DNA of 64,000 bases from Paraflavitalea devenefica (GTDB lineage Bacteria > Bacteroidota > Bacteroidia > Chitinophagales > Chitinophagaceae). The stretch lies in the NCBI RefSeq assembly GCF_011759375.1, contig NZ_JAARML010000007.1:248001-312000 (forward strand), given 5' to 3'. Every line of letters begins with the position of its first letter. The stretch's first letter is position 1. A program made the translations under genes and the position numbers. Positions 53,454-63,020 of this stretch are shown piece by piece. A model generated the notes under the pieces. The model did not search any database. It was not told the origin of the DNA and worked only from the letters and a program-made list of their open reading frames with translations.

Positions 53454-55619
53454 TCATTTCTCTGATGAATACATATACTTTTCAGGATCGGGAATAGCTG
53501 TCCAGTAACGGGCATCCTTACGTTCACTGATTACCGGCAATACCGTTAAGCGGAGATGCGAACACCCCATCGGGATCAGCTCTATCATTTCAACGGGCGC
53601 ATCAGAACGTACCGGGCTTTCACGAACAGCATCCACCGTATGGTTGATGGAGGCGCCCCAGTGGGGAATTCGCTTCGCAGGCACACGCAGCACAACAGGT
53701 GCATTGGCCGCTGTCCAGGGTTGGGCTGCAACAGCTATTGATAATTCCACCTTAACCGAGCGTTGAAAAGAATCAGGCTCAATAGCCAATCCATAATTCC
53801 AGGGCGATGCAGGCGCAACGCTCCACCTGGGCCATTGAGGGGTACCTCCTGGTTCTTCCTTCCATTCCTGTTTTATACTCACAGAAAAAGTTAACGGTCC
53901 TCTATCCACAGAAACTGCTCCATTGCGTGGCCATTGGGTAACGCCTACATCCATCCTGAATCTGATCGCAACAACGTCCCCGCCCTTCCACCTTCTTTTG
54001 ATCTTCACCAATTTCCCAGCTTGCTGCGGGAAGGTCATGGTTTGTTCTCCTACCCTCACCTGCGCTTCCTTACACCAGCCTGGTATCCTGAAATACAGCG
54101 GGAAATCATCCGTACCGTTCATGGACAATTTAAACGATACAGCATCGGTAAAGGGGTATTGGGTTTCCGTATTAATATTTACAAGCGTGCCTTTTTTACC
54201 AACCCGGGCGCTCACTTCATTAGGGCCATACAACCAGGCCATCAAACCATTATCGGGTGTGGCCTGCCAAAGATGAGCTACATACTGGGGCCAGCCGGAA
54301 GCACTGTTGTGCTGGCAGCACCGGTGAAGGTCGGCCGCAAACAACGGTTGTAATGCTTTATTGCGAAAATCCATACCAGGCACCGAATAAACCATATTAC
54401 AGGCCGTTAAATACCGGAGGGATTTATGGTCCGGTGCATGCGACACCGGCAAATGGTTGAAGGTGATATCTTCAATACGGTCAGCATAGGTAGTATTACC
54501 AGTGATGCCACTTAAAATATAATGGCTATTGTTCAATTCTATCATGGAGCAGGTTTCAATCGCCTGCCGGGGATCCAGCTTGCCCATTCTGATACGTTCG
54601 TCGGCAGCATAAGCGCCCCGTGGCATCTGCCCCCATACATCTATAAAGGTTTTATAAAATAGGTCGGTCTTATGCAAGTACCGCGCATCACCTGTTATCG
54701 GATACAGTTGGGCAGGATAACGAAAACGCTGCGCAAAATTAACCGTATGGCGGTCTATCCATTCATTCATTTCCGGCAGCGTTTTATGATAGATCTTTAC
54801 TGCCAGATCAAGTAACCAGGGCTCACCGGTATGATTATAGAGCCATACCAGTTGGGGAACAAACTCGCCCGCGCGCTTATTTTGAATGAAAGGCGCGAAA
54901 CTGGTGAAATAAACTGGCTTCTCACTGTAGAAATCAAAATCGTTCCAGCTAACGGACCGTAAAAAAAGACTGTCCGGCAGATCCCGGCAAAAGCTAAAAA
55001 AGCGGGTTAACAGGGGAATAATGCGCTTATCCTTAGTGGCCTCATAGTGACTGATCAACGCATCATTCATAGGCATATGCGGCCAGACATCAACGAATGC
55101 AGCGCCCGTCTTTTTATCCTTTACAAGGCGATTGAAGGTACTTCCATAATAACCATCGGCTTGTTGCGACTTAATAATAGCGTCAATCCATTTAAAAGCA
55201 ATTCTCCTGAGACGTACACTATCGGCTGAAATTTGCGCCAACGCATAAAAGCCCCGTAACCAATAGGCAGCTTCTTCCCATCCCTTATCCGGTCCTCCCA
55301 ACCAGCCGCTGGTAGAATCTAAATACTTGCTGATCTCATTAAGATGCCCGATCATGCCGTCAGACATCAGGTTGATCTGTGTGTTTAGCCACCCTTTTGC
55401 TTTGATGGAACCTAAAGGCAATTGGAGCAGTGGATTGGGCACCAGCGGCTGTTTATTGCCTACATAAAAGGAATTGTTGACCGAAACATCAACCGATGCT
55501 ACGCATGTTATCGCAACATCTCGCCGTATAGCACTGTTCCCGGACTGAGCATTGGCGCCCGGCAACAAACAGGTAAACAGCAGCAAACAAAAAAATACTG
55601 GCTGAATAAAATCTTTCAT
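53454..55619 (-). CDS. GH127-like (DUF1680) glycoside hydrolase
   Basis: A 721-residue exported enzyme. The (alpha/alpha)6-barrel region and the C-terminal beta-sandwiches of DUF1680 are recognised by LNTQINLMSDGMIGHL, the WLRGFYALAQ helix and FADLHRCCQHN near residue 433, the region that holds the catalytic cysteine of GH127 beta-L-arabinofuranosidases. Characterised members remove beta-L-arabinofuranose, and related families act on pectic side chains. This sequence departs from the CCPPN form, so the exact substrate may differ. It lies between the two sialidase-like genes. Confidence 0.85.
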   Translation of the reverse strand: MKDFIQPVFFCLLLFTCLLPGANAQSGNSAIRRDVAITCVASVDVSVNNSFYVGNKQPLVPNPLLQLPLGSIKAKGWLNTQINLMSDGMIGHLNEISKYLDSTSGWLGGPDKGWEEAAYWLRGFYALAQISADSVRLRRIAFKWIDAIIKSQQADGYYGSTFNRLVKDKKTGAAFVDVWPHMPMNDALISHYEATKDKRIIPLLTRFFSFCRDLPDSLFLRSVSWNDFDFYSEKPVYFTSFAPFIQNKRAGEFVPQLVWLYNHTGEPWLLDLAVKIYHKTLPEMNEWIDRHTVNFAQRFRYPAQLYPITGDARYLHKTDLFYKTFIDVWGQMPRGAYAADERIRMGKLDPRQAIETCSMIELNNSHYILSGITGNTTYADRIEDITFNHLPVSHAPDHKSLRYLTACNMVYSVPGMDFRNKALQPLFAADLHRCCQHNSASGWPQYVAHLWQATPDNGLMAWLYGPNEVSARVGKKGTLVNINTETQYPFTDAVSFKLSMNGTDDFPLYFRIPGWCKEAQVRVGEQTMTFPQQAGKLVKIKRRWKGGDVVAIRFRMDVGVTQWPRNGAVSVDRGPLTFSVSIKQEWKEEPGGTPQWPRWSVAPASPWNYGLAIEPDSFQRSVKVELSIAVAAQPWTAANAPVVLRVPAKRIPHWGASINHTVDAVRESPVRSDAPVEMIELIPMGCSHLRLTVLPVISERKDARYWTAIPDPEKYMYSSEK

Positions 55620-55626
55620 AGCTATA

Positions 55627-56790
55627 TTATAAGTCGGATAATTTAAATCGTACGCTGACTACTGAATTTTTCTCAGCGCCCTCCCGGTACTTTATATAAG
55701 TAGTAGCCACCAATGTATGATCAGGAAGCACCTCTAATCCCGCATAGCCGCAGTCTCCCCCTTTAAAACTGTGCAGCAGTTTAATCCTGAGCTGCCCTTT
55801 TCTGTTTTGTACAATATCATCGTAAGTACCCACCCAGGCCACAAAATGATTCCGCGTCGGGCTGCCTTTTCCGGTATCTCTGAAAACAATAACCAGCCTG
55901 CCATCGGCTGTATATTTGGCCTGGTGCCGGTCGCCGGATAATCCAAACAACACGGGTTTGGGCTCCGACCAGGTTAACCCTTCATCGTCGCTCGTCATGT
56001 ACAAGGATGTTCTTTGGGCATTTTCCCTGATCAGACATAGCAATTGCTTCCCGTTGGGTGAGCGTATAATTTGTGGCTCACATACTTTCAAACCGGGCAT
56101 ATCTAATACCACTTTCCAGGGGCTCCAGGTAAAGCCGCCATCACCGGATTCGCTTTTAACAATGATGCACGACTTCTTTTCTACCGTCTCGTTGGGCCGC
56201 CTGATATTGGTCATAGCGATCAGTTTTTTGCCCCCATTTACTGGTACGATGGTACAAAAGGGCATCGAGGCAGGGCCAAGACCGTTAGGCTTCATAGGCG
56301 ACCAGGTTACGCCCAGGTCAGTAGAGTAAGATTGATGCATCTGGTTAACAGTCGCACCTGCACCTGCAAAAACAAACAATGTCTTTTTACCGGAAGGTGA
56401 TGGAAGCTCATAAATGGCAGGGCAATTCTTAACCGTTCTCCAGCTTTCGGGCACGGGCAGCAAGTCGCTCCAGGTTGCACCACCATCATCACTTCGTTTC
56501 ATGGGCCCGCAAAAGCCTGCATGATTAATCGTCCAGACAGCGAGTATGCTTTTCCCATTGGGCAATAACACGGTAGTCGGATGCCCCTGGTAAATGGAGT
56601 CTGTGCCACGGGCCACAACAGTCTGCCGGGTGGTGTCCTGCGACAGATCAATGGTGGGGGCCATCATTACCCGCTTGGCCGAAATCTCCTGGTCCTGGCG
56701 TTCAATCGCCTTCAGCAGGTTTTTATAATCCTGCCCAAAAGAAGATAGGGTAATCATTACAAAGGCGGCGGCTATGCAGTATACTTTCAT
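55627..56790 (-). CDS. Sialidase-like BNR-repeat protein 2
   Basis: A 387-residue exported protein with a sialidase-type propeller. Asp-boxes appear as RSDDGGATW, DGGFTW and SDDEGLTW. The segment QGHPTTVLLPNGKSILAVW is reminiscent of the RIP-like N-terminal strand, and the C terminus ends GYAGLEVLPDHTLVATTYIKY. It is a different subfamily from the 52346 gene. It lies 7 bases after GH127 in the transcript order SusD-sialidase-GH127. Probably acts in the periplasm on the imported glycan. Confidence 0.85.
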   Translation of the reverse strand: MKVYCIAAAFVMITLSSFGQDYKNLLKAIERQDQEISAKRVMMAPTIDLSQDTTRQTVVARGTDSIYQGHPTTVLLPNGKSILAVWTINHAGFCGPMKRSDDGGATWSDLLPVPESWRTVKNCPAIYELPSPSGKKTLFVFAGAGATVNQMHQSYSTDLGVTWSPMKPNGLGPASMPFCTIVPVNGGKKLIAMTNIRRPNETVEKKSCIIVKSESGDGGFTWSPWKVVLDMPGLKVCEPQIIRSPNGKQLLCLIRENAQRTSLYMTSDDEGLTWSEPKPVLFGLSGDRHQAKYTADGRLVIVFRDTGKGSPTRNHFVAWVGTYDDIVQNRKGQLRIKLLHSFKGGDCGYAGLEVLPDHTLVATTYIKYREGAEKNSVVSVRFKLSDL

Positions 56791-56793
56791 AGG

Positions 56794-58608
56794 TTACCAG
56801 TCAGCATTTTGAGTTAATAAGCGGTTTAGTGACAATTCGTAAGTAGGGATCGGGAACAGCAAATACTTTTTTTCAAATGCAGCTGCGTTCGCTCCCGTAT
56901 TGGCGGCATATTTAAAGGCAGCCGGGGCATTGGCAGTAATATCCTGCGACAGCGCCTTCATGGTCGGCAGGAAAATATTCCAGCGGATAAGGTCCATCTT
57001 GCGCAATGCCTCAAAACATAATTCGCGGGAGCGCTCATTTTGCAAAAAGCCGAGAAAACTTTCTTTGCTTGCTATATCCGCAGGCGTAAGATCGGCATCA
57101 TCGGGCAAGCTGATAGTGGCGGTGGCAGTAGCCCCGCTTCCGGCGCCGGTTATGGTGACAGAGGGAGCCGATGTGTATTGCTGACCGATATTAGTAATGG
57201 TAATGGCCGTAATTTTACCGGAGCTGATGGTGGGTACGGCTGTAGCGCCAGAGCCGCCACCGCCGGTTATCGTTACAGTGGTGGCGGCCGTGTATCCGGT
57301 GCCCTGGGTATTTACAGTAATGGTTTTCACTCCTTCGCCATACAATGTTTTCCCATACCCTCTCCTCCGCACTAAATTCACCGCGTCAATAGCTGCCTGC
57401 GTAGGACCGTCGTTGATCTCATTCTCCGCTTCTGCAAACATCAGGAGCACATCTGAAAACCTTAGCACAGGAAAATTGAAGGGGGTGAAGTTGGTGTTCC
57501 TGGGAAGCAACGTCTCGTAATAGCGCCTGTATTTGCCACAATTCCGGTTCCATATCTGGGCAGGCGTCCAGGCAACCCTGGCCGTTTTACCGGCTACCGT
57601 ACCAAACGAAAAGGGGGCAATATTCCAATCCCTGCGACGATCATTCACTTCATACTTATAGAAGAAATTGGCAAAAGTGTTGATACGGCCCGGACTATAA
57701 CCCGAATCAACATCCGTGCAGCGAATGCCGTTCCTTGATCCCAATCTGCCGGTTTCGGTATACGCATCCATATTATTGCCCCAGAACTCTACTTCCCATA
57801 TACTTTCTTTGATATCATATTTATCCTGCGCAAGGTTAATAAACACCTGGCTGTAAGAATCATTCAGTGCATGCCCGCCTTCCTCCATCACCTTTTTGGC
57901 CCAATCCCTGGCGGCTGTATACTTCGAGTGATCGTTTACGGGGTAACCGGCCATATACAAACATACCCTCGCCAAAATACCTCTCACCGCCGATTGGCTA
58001 ACCCGGCCGCTAAAATTCAAAGTTTGTATGGGCAACACCAGGGCTTCTGCTGCTGTCATGTCTTTTATGATCTGCTCATAAATGTCTTTTGAAGCAGTTT
58101 CACCTACCTGCGCTTCGGCAGAAGTCTTGATCGTTTTTAAGATCAGTGGCACGTCGCCCCAGTGTTGTACCAATAGAAAATAAAAATAGGCTCTCAGGAA
58201 CAACGCTTCGCCACGAATGGCAGAGCGTTTTGTTTCATCCAGCTGCACGTTATCAATATTCTCCAGCAACAGATTGGCACGGCTAATGCCATTGTACAGG
58301 TTCTGCCAGGTTGAGGTGATGTTTGGATCGGATGCAAAGTAGTTGTGCAACTGGGGACCTGTCAATAAGGTGTTCAACGAGTAAAAGCCTTCATCAGCAA
58401 TATCGTACTGGTAATACAAGTAATCACTGTATAGGCTTCCATCGCCCAATACCTCATATACGGCTGTTAAGGCCCGGTTCAGGTCCTCTTCGGTATTAAA
58501 GGAATTGACCGGCGATAAAAAATCCAACGGTTCTTTATCCAATATTTTGTTACAGGATATACTGCTGAATAAGAAAAGAACAGCGATAAAAAGTTTTATT
58601 GTTTTCAT
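56794..58608 (-). CDS. SusD-like lipoprotein with inserted repeat domain
   Basis: A 604-residue SusD/RagB family lipoprotein. The lipobox ends at Cys19 (SSISC) and the conserved N-terminal helices and LFAEAENEI-like C-terminal SusD helix (VLLMFAEAENEINDG) are present. Between about residues 425 and 500 the protein carries an insertion of two tandem beta units (NTQGTGYTAATTVTITGGG and NIGQQYTSAPSVTITG-like), not part of ordinary SusD. The rest of the SusD fold resumes after it. The start is the signal ATG at 58608, 23 bases after SusC. It should bind the glycan at the outer membrane. Confidence 0.9.
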   Translation of the reverse strand: MKTIKLFIAVLFLFSSISCNKILDKEPLDFLSPVNSFNTEEDLNRALTAVYEVLGDGSLYSDYLYYQYDIADEGFYSLNTLLTGPQLHNYFASDPNITSTWQNLYNGISRANLLLENIDNVQLDETKRSAIRGEALFLRAYFYFLLVQHWGDVPLILKTIKTSAEAQVGETASKDIYEQIIKDMTAAEALVLPIQTLNFSGRVSQSAVRGILARVCLYMAGYPVNDHSKYTAARDWAKKVMEEGGHALNDSYSQVFINLAQDKYDIKESIWEVEFWGNNMDAYTETGRLGSRNGIRCTDVDSGYSPGRINTFANFFYKYEVNDRRRDWNIAPFSFGTVAGKTARVAWTPAQIWNRNCGKYRRYYETLLPRNTNFTPFNFPVLRFSDVLLMFAEAENEINDGPTQAAIDAVNLVRRRGYGKTLYGEGVKTITVNTQGTGYTAATTVTITGGGGSGATAVPTISSGKITAITITNIGQQYTSAPSVTITGAGSGATATATISLPDDADLTPADIASKESFLGFLQNERSRELCFEALRKMDLIRWNIFLPTMKALSQDITANAPAAFKYAANTGANAAAFEKKYLLFPIPTYELSLNRLLTQNADW

Positions 58609-58631
58609 CTTATTGCTTATAAAATGATTGA

Positions 58632-61600
58632 TCAAAAAGTTGCTTTAAGGCCAACAACCAGGGTTTTTGCCTGTGGGTAGGCAGAAAAATCAAAGCCCGG
58701 TGTAAGCGTGGAGTTACGCACCGATACTTCCGGGTCCATACCCGAATAGTTGGTCCACGTATATATGTTCTGTGCTGTTACACTCAAACGCAGGTCCTTG
58801 AAAGAAGCCTTCTTCACCAGCTTTTGTGGCAATGCATAACTCAGGGAAATTGTTTTCAGGCGGAGATACGAACCATCTTCCAGGTAGTAATCCGAATAAT
58901 AACCATTAGGCCCCTGGCCGCCGGCCCTGAACATCCTGCTTCCCTGGTTGTCCATGGTCCACCTGTTGGTGTAAGTTGCGTATTGGTTCAAGCTGTTTTT
59001 GGCACTCATGTTACCTTCAAACATCATTCTGTTGGCATTATAAATATCATTGCCGTAAGACCACTGAAAAAATACGTTCAGGGTAAAATTCCCATAAGTA
59101 AAATTGTTATTGAAACCGCCTATAAACCTGGGTATCCCGTTCCCAATAACAACTTTGTCGCTTTCATTAACCACACTATCACCGGTTAGATCTTTGTATT
59201 TCATATCCCCTGGTTGAATGCTCGCCCGGCTGGTGCCATTGGAGGGAACAGACGGTTTCAGGGTATATACACCACTGCCCGATACATCAAAATCAGCTAG
59301 CTGATACAAACCATCGGAAAGAAAGCCATAAAACCGGCCGGCAGGTTGATTCAGCTCAGCGATATACAGGGGAACCGTATTGAAAGCAGCTTCCCAACTT
59401 ACTGCGCTGCGCAGGTCCTTCTGGTTATCGGTAAGCTCCAATACCTTATTCCGGTTAAAGCTGATATTAAAGCTGCTTTCCCAGGTAAATGAACGGGATT
59501 GTATATTGGTGCTGTTCAGGGAGATCTCTAAACCGCGGTTCCTGATCTTCCCTATATTTTTTACAATACTGTTGAATCCGGACAAGTACGGCAATGATGC
59601 ATTTAATAATAGGTTGGACGTTGTCTTTTCATATACCTCCACTGTGAGAGACAATCTATTCTCAAACAACCCTACATCCAAACCCAGATCAATTTGCGAC
59701 GTAGTTTCCCATTTCAAAGCCTCATTGCCCATAGAGGACTGGATCATTCCTGGTGAAGGAGAACCATTATTGAATGAATAAGATACTTCAAGCGGAGAAG
59801 ACAGACTGGGGTATCTTGCAAAGTCGCCTACCCTGTTATTGCCGGTAACACCATAACTGGTGCGTAATTTTGCTTCAGAGATGGCTTTTATTTTACTCAT
59901 CCAGGGCTCCTCACTGATTCGCCACGCAAAGGCAGCAGAAGGGAAATATCCCCACCTGTTTTCCGGTGCAAACTTGGAAGAGGCATCGGCCCTGAAACTG
60001 GCCGTAAATAAATACTTTGACTTAAACCCATAATTTACCCGGCTTAAAAAAGACACCAGGGAAGATTCCGATGCTGAACTGGTATTGGTCAAAGGGGTGC
60101 CGCTGCCTAGATCATAAATCCCAAGCTGCCCGTTGGGCACCTGCTGGGCAGTAAATCCAAAGCTCTCGGCTTTTGATCCCTGCACGGTTGCCCCGGCCAA
60201 CAGATCAAGCTTGTGTTTCTGATGTATAAGCTTCGTCCATGTCAGCGTATTTTCATTCAGCCAGGTGCTCCTTTCGCTATAGGTTACATTGCCAAACTGG
60301 CCATACTTGTTTACCGGTAAATCAGGATTGCCCCTGGACGTTAGCGAATTATAGAAATAAGCACTGCGCTGTAAACGGGAATCTATCCCACCGGTGATCC
60401 TAAGTTTTAAATTGTCGGCAAGCGCTACGGTTATATAAGCGTTCCCCACCAGGTTGGATATCTTATTCCTGCGGTACTCGTTCTTAACAGAAATAATAGG
60501 ATTTACCCGGTAGTCGGAAGTATGATTAATATCATCATCGATCAACTCGCCCTCCAGGTCATCCACATCATCCAGCGCCTGCCTGTTAATGGGGCGGTAA
60601 CCCCAGGTAGCATACATTAAATAACTGCTGGCGCCATTTCCGGCATTGGTATTGGCGGCAATCTGGCCATAATAACCAGTCTTGCTGTAATTGAAATTGA
60701 TACCTGCACTTATTTTATTGCTGATCTTTTGGTCCAGGGCTACCCTGGCCTGGTAACGGCTTTGCCCGGTATTAATAATGACGCCTTCCTGGTCATAAAC
60801 AGACCCTGATATGGAATATTTGGTATCATTGTTTCCTCCCCGTAAGGCGATGTTGTGGATCTGCATCGTAGATCGGCGGAACAACAGGTCCTGCCAGTTG
60901 GTGCCTTCCACATTCCGGTAGTCTTCCAGTGTTTTTCCACCGCTTAAATACAGATCTGTGGAAGCGGTAGGATTTCTTTCCAGTTCGTACTTTACAAACT
61001 CATAAGGGCTCATGACAGGGATTGTTTTACCTACCTGTTGAAAACCAAAAGATCCGCTATAAGTAACTTCCGGCTTTCCGCTGCTGCCTCTTTTGGTTTC
61101 AATCACAATAACGCCATTGGCGCCTCTGGCGCCATAAATGGCTGTGGCGGAAGCATCCTTTAAAACATTGATGCTTTTGATATCCTCGGGATTAATGGCT
61201 GATAGCTGGAGATATTCAGTGGGGAAACCATCAATTACATACAAGGGCGCATTACTTTGGGTTAAAGAATTGGCGCCCCTGATCACAATATTGAAACCTT
61301 CTGAGCCGGGTTGCCCGTCTTCAGAAGAAACCTGCACACCCGCTACCCGGCCGGCAAGTGCCTGATCGAAAGAGATCACCGGCGCTTTCTGGAGATCGGT
61401 TACGCCTACCTGGCCAACCGCACCGGTTAAATCTTTTTTGGTAGTGGTACCATAACCTATCACCACTACCCCGTCCATGGACAATACCAGGGGCTCCAGC
61501 ACCACAGCTATTGTTGTCCGGCCTTTTAATCCGATCTCTTTTGTCTGGTAACCCACGTGGGATATCGATAAAATACTGTTGGAGTCAGCAACCCGGATGG

Positions 61601-61787
61601 TAAAACCTCCGTTGGCATTTGCTTTGGTGGTGTTATCCTTTCCTTTTTCACGTATACTGGCCCCGGCCAGCGTTAGGACATTGCCGGTAGAGGACACGGT
61701 GCCTGTCACCACTACTCCTCCGCCCTGACCTTGCGCGGAATGAATAACCAAACCAAAAAACAGCAGCAGGTAACATAAAACTTTCAT
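58632..61787 (-). CDS. SusC/RagA TonB-dependent receptor of the glycan operon
   Basis: A 1,051-residue TonB-dependent importer without an STN domain. The signal peptide is followed by a carboxypeptidase-regulatory-like domain, then the SusC plug (VVIGYGTTTKKDLTGAVGQV and SINVLKDASATAIYGARGANG), and a 22-strand barrel ending in KATF. Absence of STN means it is not part of a FecR cascade; the GntR regulator upstream is the likely controller. It is the first gene of the ten-gene operon, preceded by a -7 element and a GntR-type operator. Confidence 0.93.
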   Translation of the reverse strand: MKVLCYLLLFFGLVIHSAQGQGGGVVVTGTVSSTGNVLTLAGASIREKGKDNTTKANANGGFTIRVADSNSILSISHVGYQTKEIGLKGRTTIAVVLEPLVLSMDGVVVIGYGTTTKKDLTGAVGQVGVTDLQKAPVISFDQALAGRVAGVQVSSEDGQPGSEGFNIVIRGANSLTQSNAPLYVIDGFPTEYLQLSAINPEDIKSINVLKDASATAIYGARGANGVIVIETKRGSSGKPEVTYSGSFGFQQVGKTIPVMSPYEFVKYELERNPTASTDLYLSGGKTLEDYRNVEGTNWQDLLFRRSTMQIHNIALRGGNNDTKYSISGSVYDQEGVIINTGQSRYQARVALDQKISNKISAGINFNYSKTGYYGQIAANTNAGNGASSYLMYATWGYRPINRQALDDVDDLEGELIDDDINHTSDYRVNPIISVKNEYRRNKISNLVGNAYITVALADNLKLRITGGIDSRLQRSAYFYNSLTSRGNPDLPVNKYGQFGNVTYSERSTWLNENTLTWTKLIHQKHKLDLLAGATVQGSKAESFGFTAQQVPNGQLGIYDLGSGTPLTNTSSASESSLVSFLSRVNYGFKSKYLFTASFRADASSKFAPENRWGYFPSAAFAWRISEEPWMSKIKAISEAKLRTSYGVTGNNRVGDFARYPSLSSPLEVSYSFNNGSPSPGMIQSSMGNEALKWETTSQIDLGLDVGLFENRLSLTVEVYEKTTSNLLLNASLPYLSGFNSIVKNIGKIRNRGLEISLNSTNIQSRSFTWESSFNISFNRNKVLELTDNQKDLRSAVSWEAAFNTVPLYIAELNQPAGRFYGFLSDGLYQLADFDVSGSGVYTLKPSVPSNGTSRASIQPGDMKYKDLTGDSVVNESDKVVIGNGIPRFIGGFNNNFTYGNFTLNVFFQWSYGNDIYNANRMMFEGNMSAKNSLNQYATYTNRWTMDNQGSRMFRAGGQGPNGYYSDYYLEDGSYLRLKTISLSYALPQKLVKKASFKDLRLSVTAQNIYTWTNYSGMDPEVSVRNSTLTPGFDFSAYPQAKTLVVGLKATF

Positions 61788-61966
61788 ATGGCTAATATTT
61801 GGTTAAACGTTAGTCTTAAACATAGCAAGCCCGGTCGCGTGCTTTACAGCAATCGTTCATCTGTTTTAGCAGATGCTCTTACATCTGTTACCGGATAAAA
61901 TGGATCAGAAAGTACCAGGTCGGGCCAACCAATCTCCCTTATTCCAGGGTAGTTTGGTTAGCCACC

Positions 61967-61998
61967 CAAATGTAGAATATGTCCTACATATAAGCGAA
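61967..61998 (-). promoter_or_regulatory. Promoter of the glycan operon
   Basis: On the minus strand, TACATTTG (61967-61974) is an exact TAnnTTTG, with TTCG (61995-61998) 20 bases upstream, one mismatch from TTTG. The leader to the SusC start would be about 170 bases. Confidence 0.6.
61977..61991. promoter_or_regulatory. GntR/FadR-type operator at the glycan operon promoter
   Basis: ATATGTCCTACATAT, a perfect palindrome with 6-bp arms and a 3-bp centre. It contains the GT-N3-AC core typical of FadR-subfamily sites and lies between the -33 and -7 elements, a position for repression. Confidence 0.7.
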
Positions 61999-62064
61999 TA
62001 TACAGCGTGTTTTTTATTTCCCTGCAATTTTTTTAACCAGATCCTGAAATCAAGGGTGAATAAT

Positions 62065-62096
62065 AAAAAAATGCCCCGGCATAGGTGGCCGGGGCA
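62065..62096 (-). terminator. Terminator of the GntR gene
   Basis: An 8-bp GC-rich stem (62072-62079 with 62089-62096) and 9-nt loop followed by a T-rich run on the minus strand, 30 bases after the GntR stop codon. Confidence 0.75.
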
Positions 62097-62125
62097 GGAT
62101 ATACTTTCGGAAAAAACGGGCCTGT

Positions 62126-62803
62126 TTACTTCAAGCGATCGAAATGCGGTTTGAGGTGTTCGTACATCCCCTTTTTAAATTCCTCCTTGGATCCTTTTTT
62201 GAGGATATTGACCAGGCCTTTATGGTCCACCTTGCCACTGATATGTTTGTCTACATGAGTAGTAACATGGGCGAATACCGGCAGCAGCATGATCTGAAAA
62301 CGCTTGAGCGTAGCATTTCCGGTCATGTCATATAACTTACCATGGAAGGCGATCTCATTCTTTACCTGGAATGATTTATGGGTTACTTCCTGCTCAGCTA
62401 TTGTCTCAAGTTCCTCTATATCAGCAGGTTTCATACGGGTAAACAGGAGGTCGGCCAATCCCATCTCAATAACCAGCCGCAGCTCAAAGATATCCTCCAG
62501 CGTGGCGTCATCTATAATGGGTGGATCCAATACCCGTTCAAAAGCCTGCAAAATATCCGGGCTCACCAGCACCATGCCCCTGCGCTTACGGGTCTCAATC
62601 ATGCCCAACATGCGCAAGCGGCTTAATGCTTCCCGCACAACATTTCTGCTTACGCCCAATGCATCGGCGAGTTCAGTTTCCTTGGGCAGGGAATCCCCGG
62701 GCTTAAACGACATCTTTTTTAAATAGGCCCGTAATTGCGCCTCCACAGCGTCTGCCATCGTATTCGTCTTTACTGTCCCGAGATTTTTGACCAGGTCATT
62801 CAT
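62126..62803 (-). CDS. FadR-subfamily GntR transcriptional regulator
   Basis: A 225-residue regulator. The N-terminal winged helix (QLRAYLKKMSFKPGDSLPKETELADALGVSRNVVREALSRLRMLGMIETRKRRGMVL) is typical of GntR. The C-terminal all-helical FCD domain holds the metal/ligand-binding His and Asp pattern (FELRLVIEMGLADLLF, AFHGKLYDM). FadR-type sensors in glycan operons usually bind a sugar acid. The start at MNDLVKNLG is preferred over 54 upstream codons that are not protein-like. It reads toward the glycan operon, is ended by its own terminator, and its own promoter carries the same operator as the SusC promoter. Confidence 0.92.
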   Translation of the reverse strand: MNDLVKNLGTVKTNTMADAVEAQLRAYLKKMSFKPGDSLPKETELADALGVSRNVVREALSRLRMLGMIETRKRRGMVLVSPDILQAFERVLDPPIIDDATLEDIFELRLVIEMGLADLLFTRMKPADIEELETIAEQEVTHKSFQVKNEIAFHGKLYDMTGNATLKRFQIMLLPVFAHVTTHVDKHISGKVDHKGLVNILKKGSKEEFKKGMYEHLKPHFDRLK

Positions 62804-62827
62804 GATGATAGTAAGTTGATAAGTCCA

Positions 62828-62842
62828 ATATGTCCTACAAAT
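62828..62842. promoter_or_regulatory. GntR/FadR-type operator at the regulator's own promoter
   Basis: ATATGTCCTACAAAT, the same as the SusC-promoter site except one base in the distal arm. It overlaps the -7 element, so binding should repress the regulator. Confidence 0.65.
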
Positions 62843-62845
62843 ATA
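62838..62845 (-). promoter_or_regulatory. -7 element of the GntR gene
   Basis: TATATTTG on the minus strand, an exact TAnnTTTG match, about 35 bases upstream of the ATG at 62803. The leader would be about 28 bases. Confidence 0.5.
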
Positions 62846-63020
62846 GCACAATGCGACGTAGTCTTTCATTCGTTTTTTGAGGCAGCTCAGGCAGCCCTTC
62901 AACCCCGCCCATTTACCCTCGTCTTGTACAATTAATTCTACAAGCGTTTTCCGTTTCCTGTACAAGCCATGTTTTCCTTCGGCTATACCTTCAATTTATT
63001 TTAATTCATCAATCATCCCA

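Noticed and set aside
46314..61787. Calling the operon a sialic acid utilisation locus.
   Set aside because: Sialidase-like propellers and a NanM-like domain are present, but NanA, NanE and NanK homologues are absent and GH127/DUF1080 point to other sugars.
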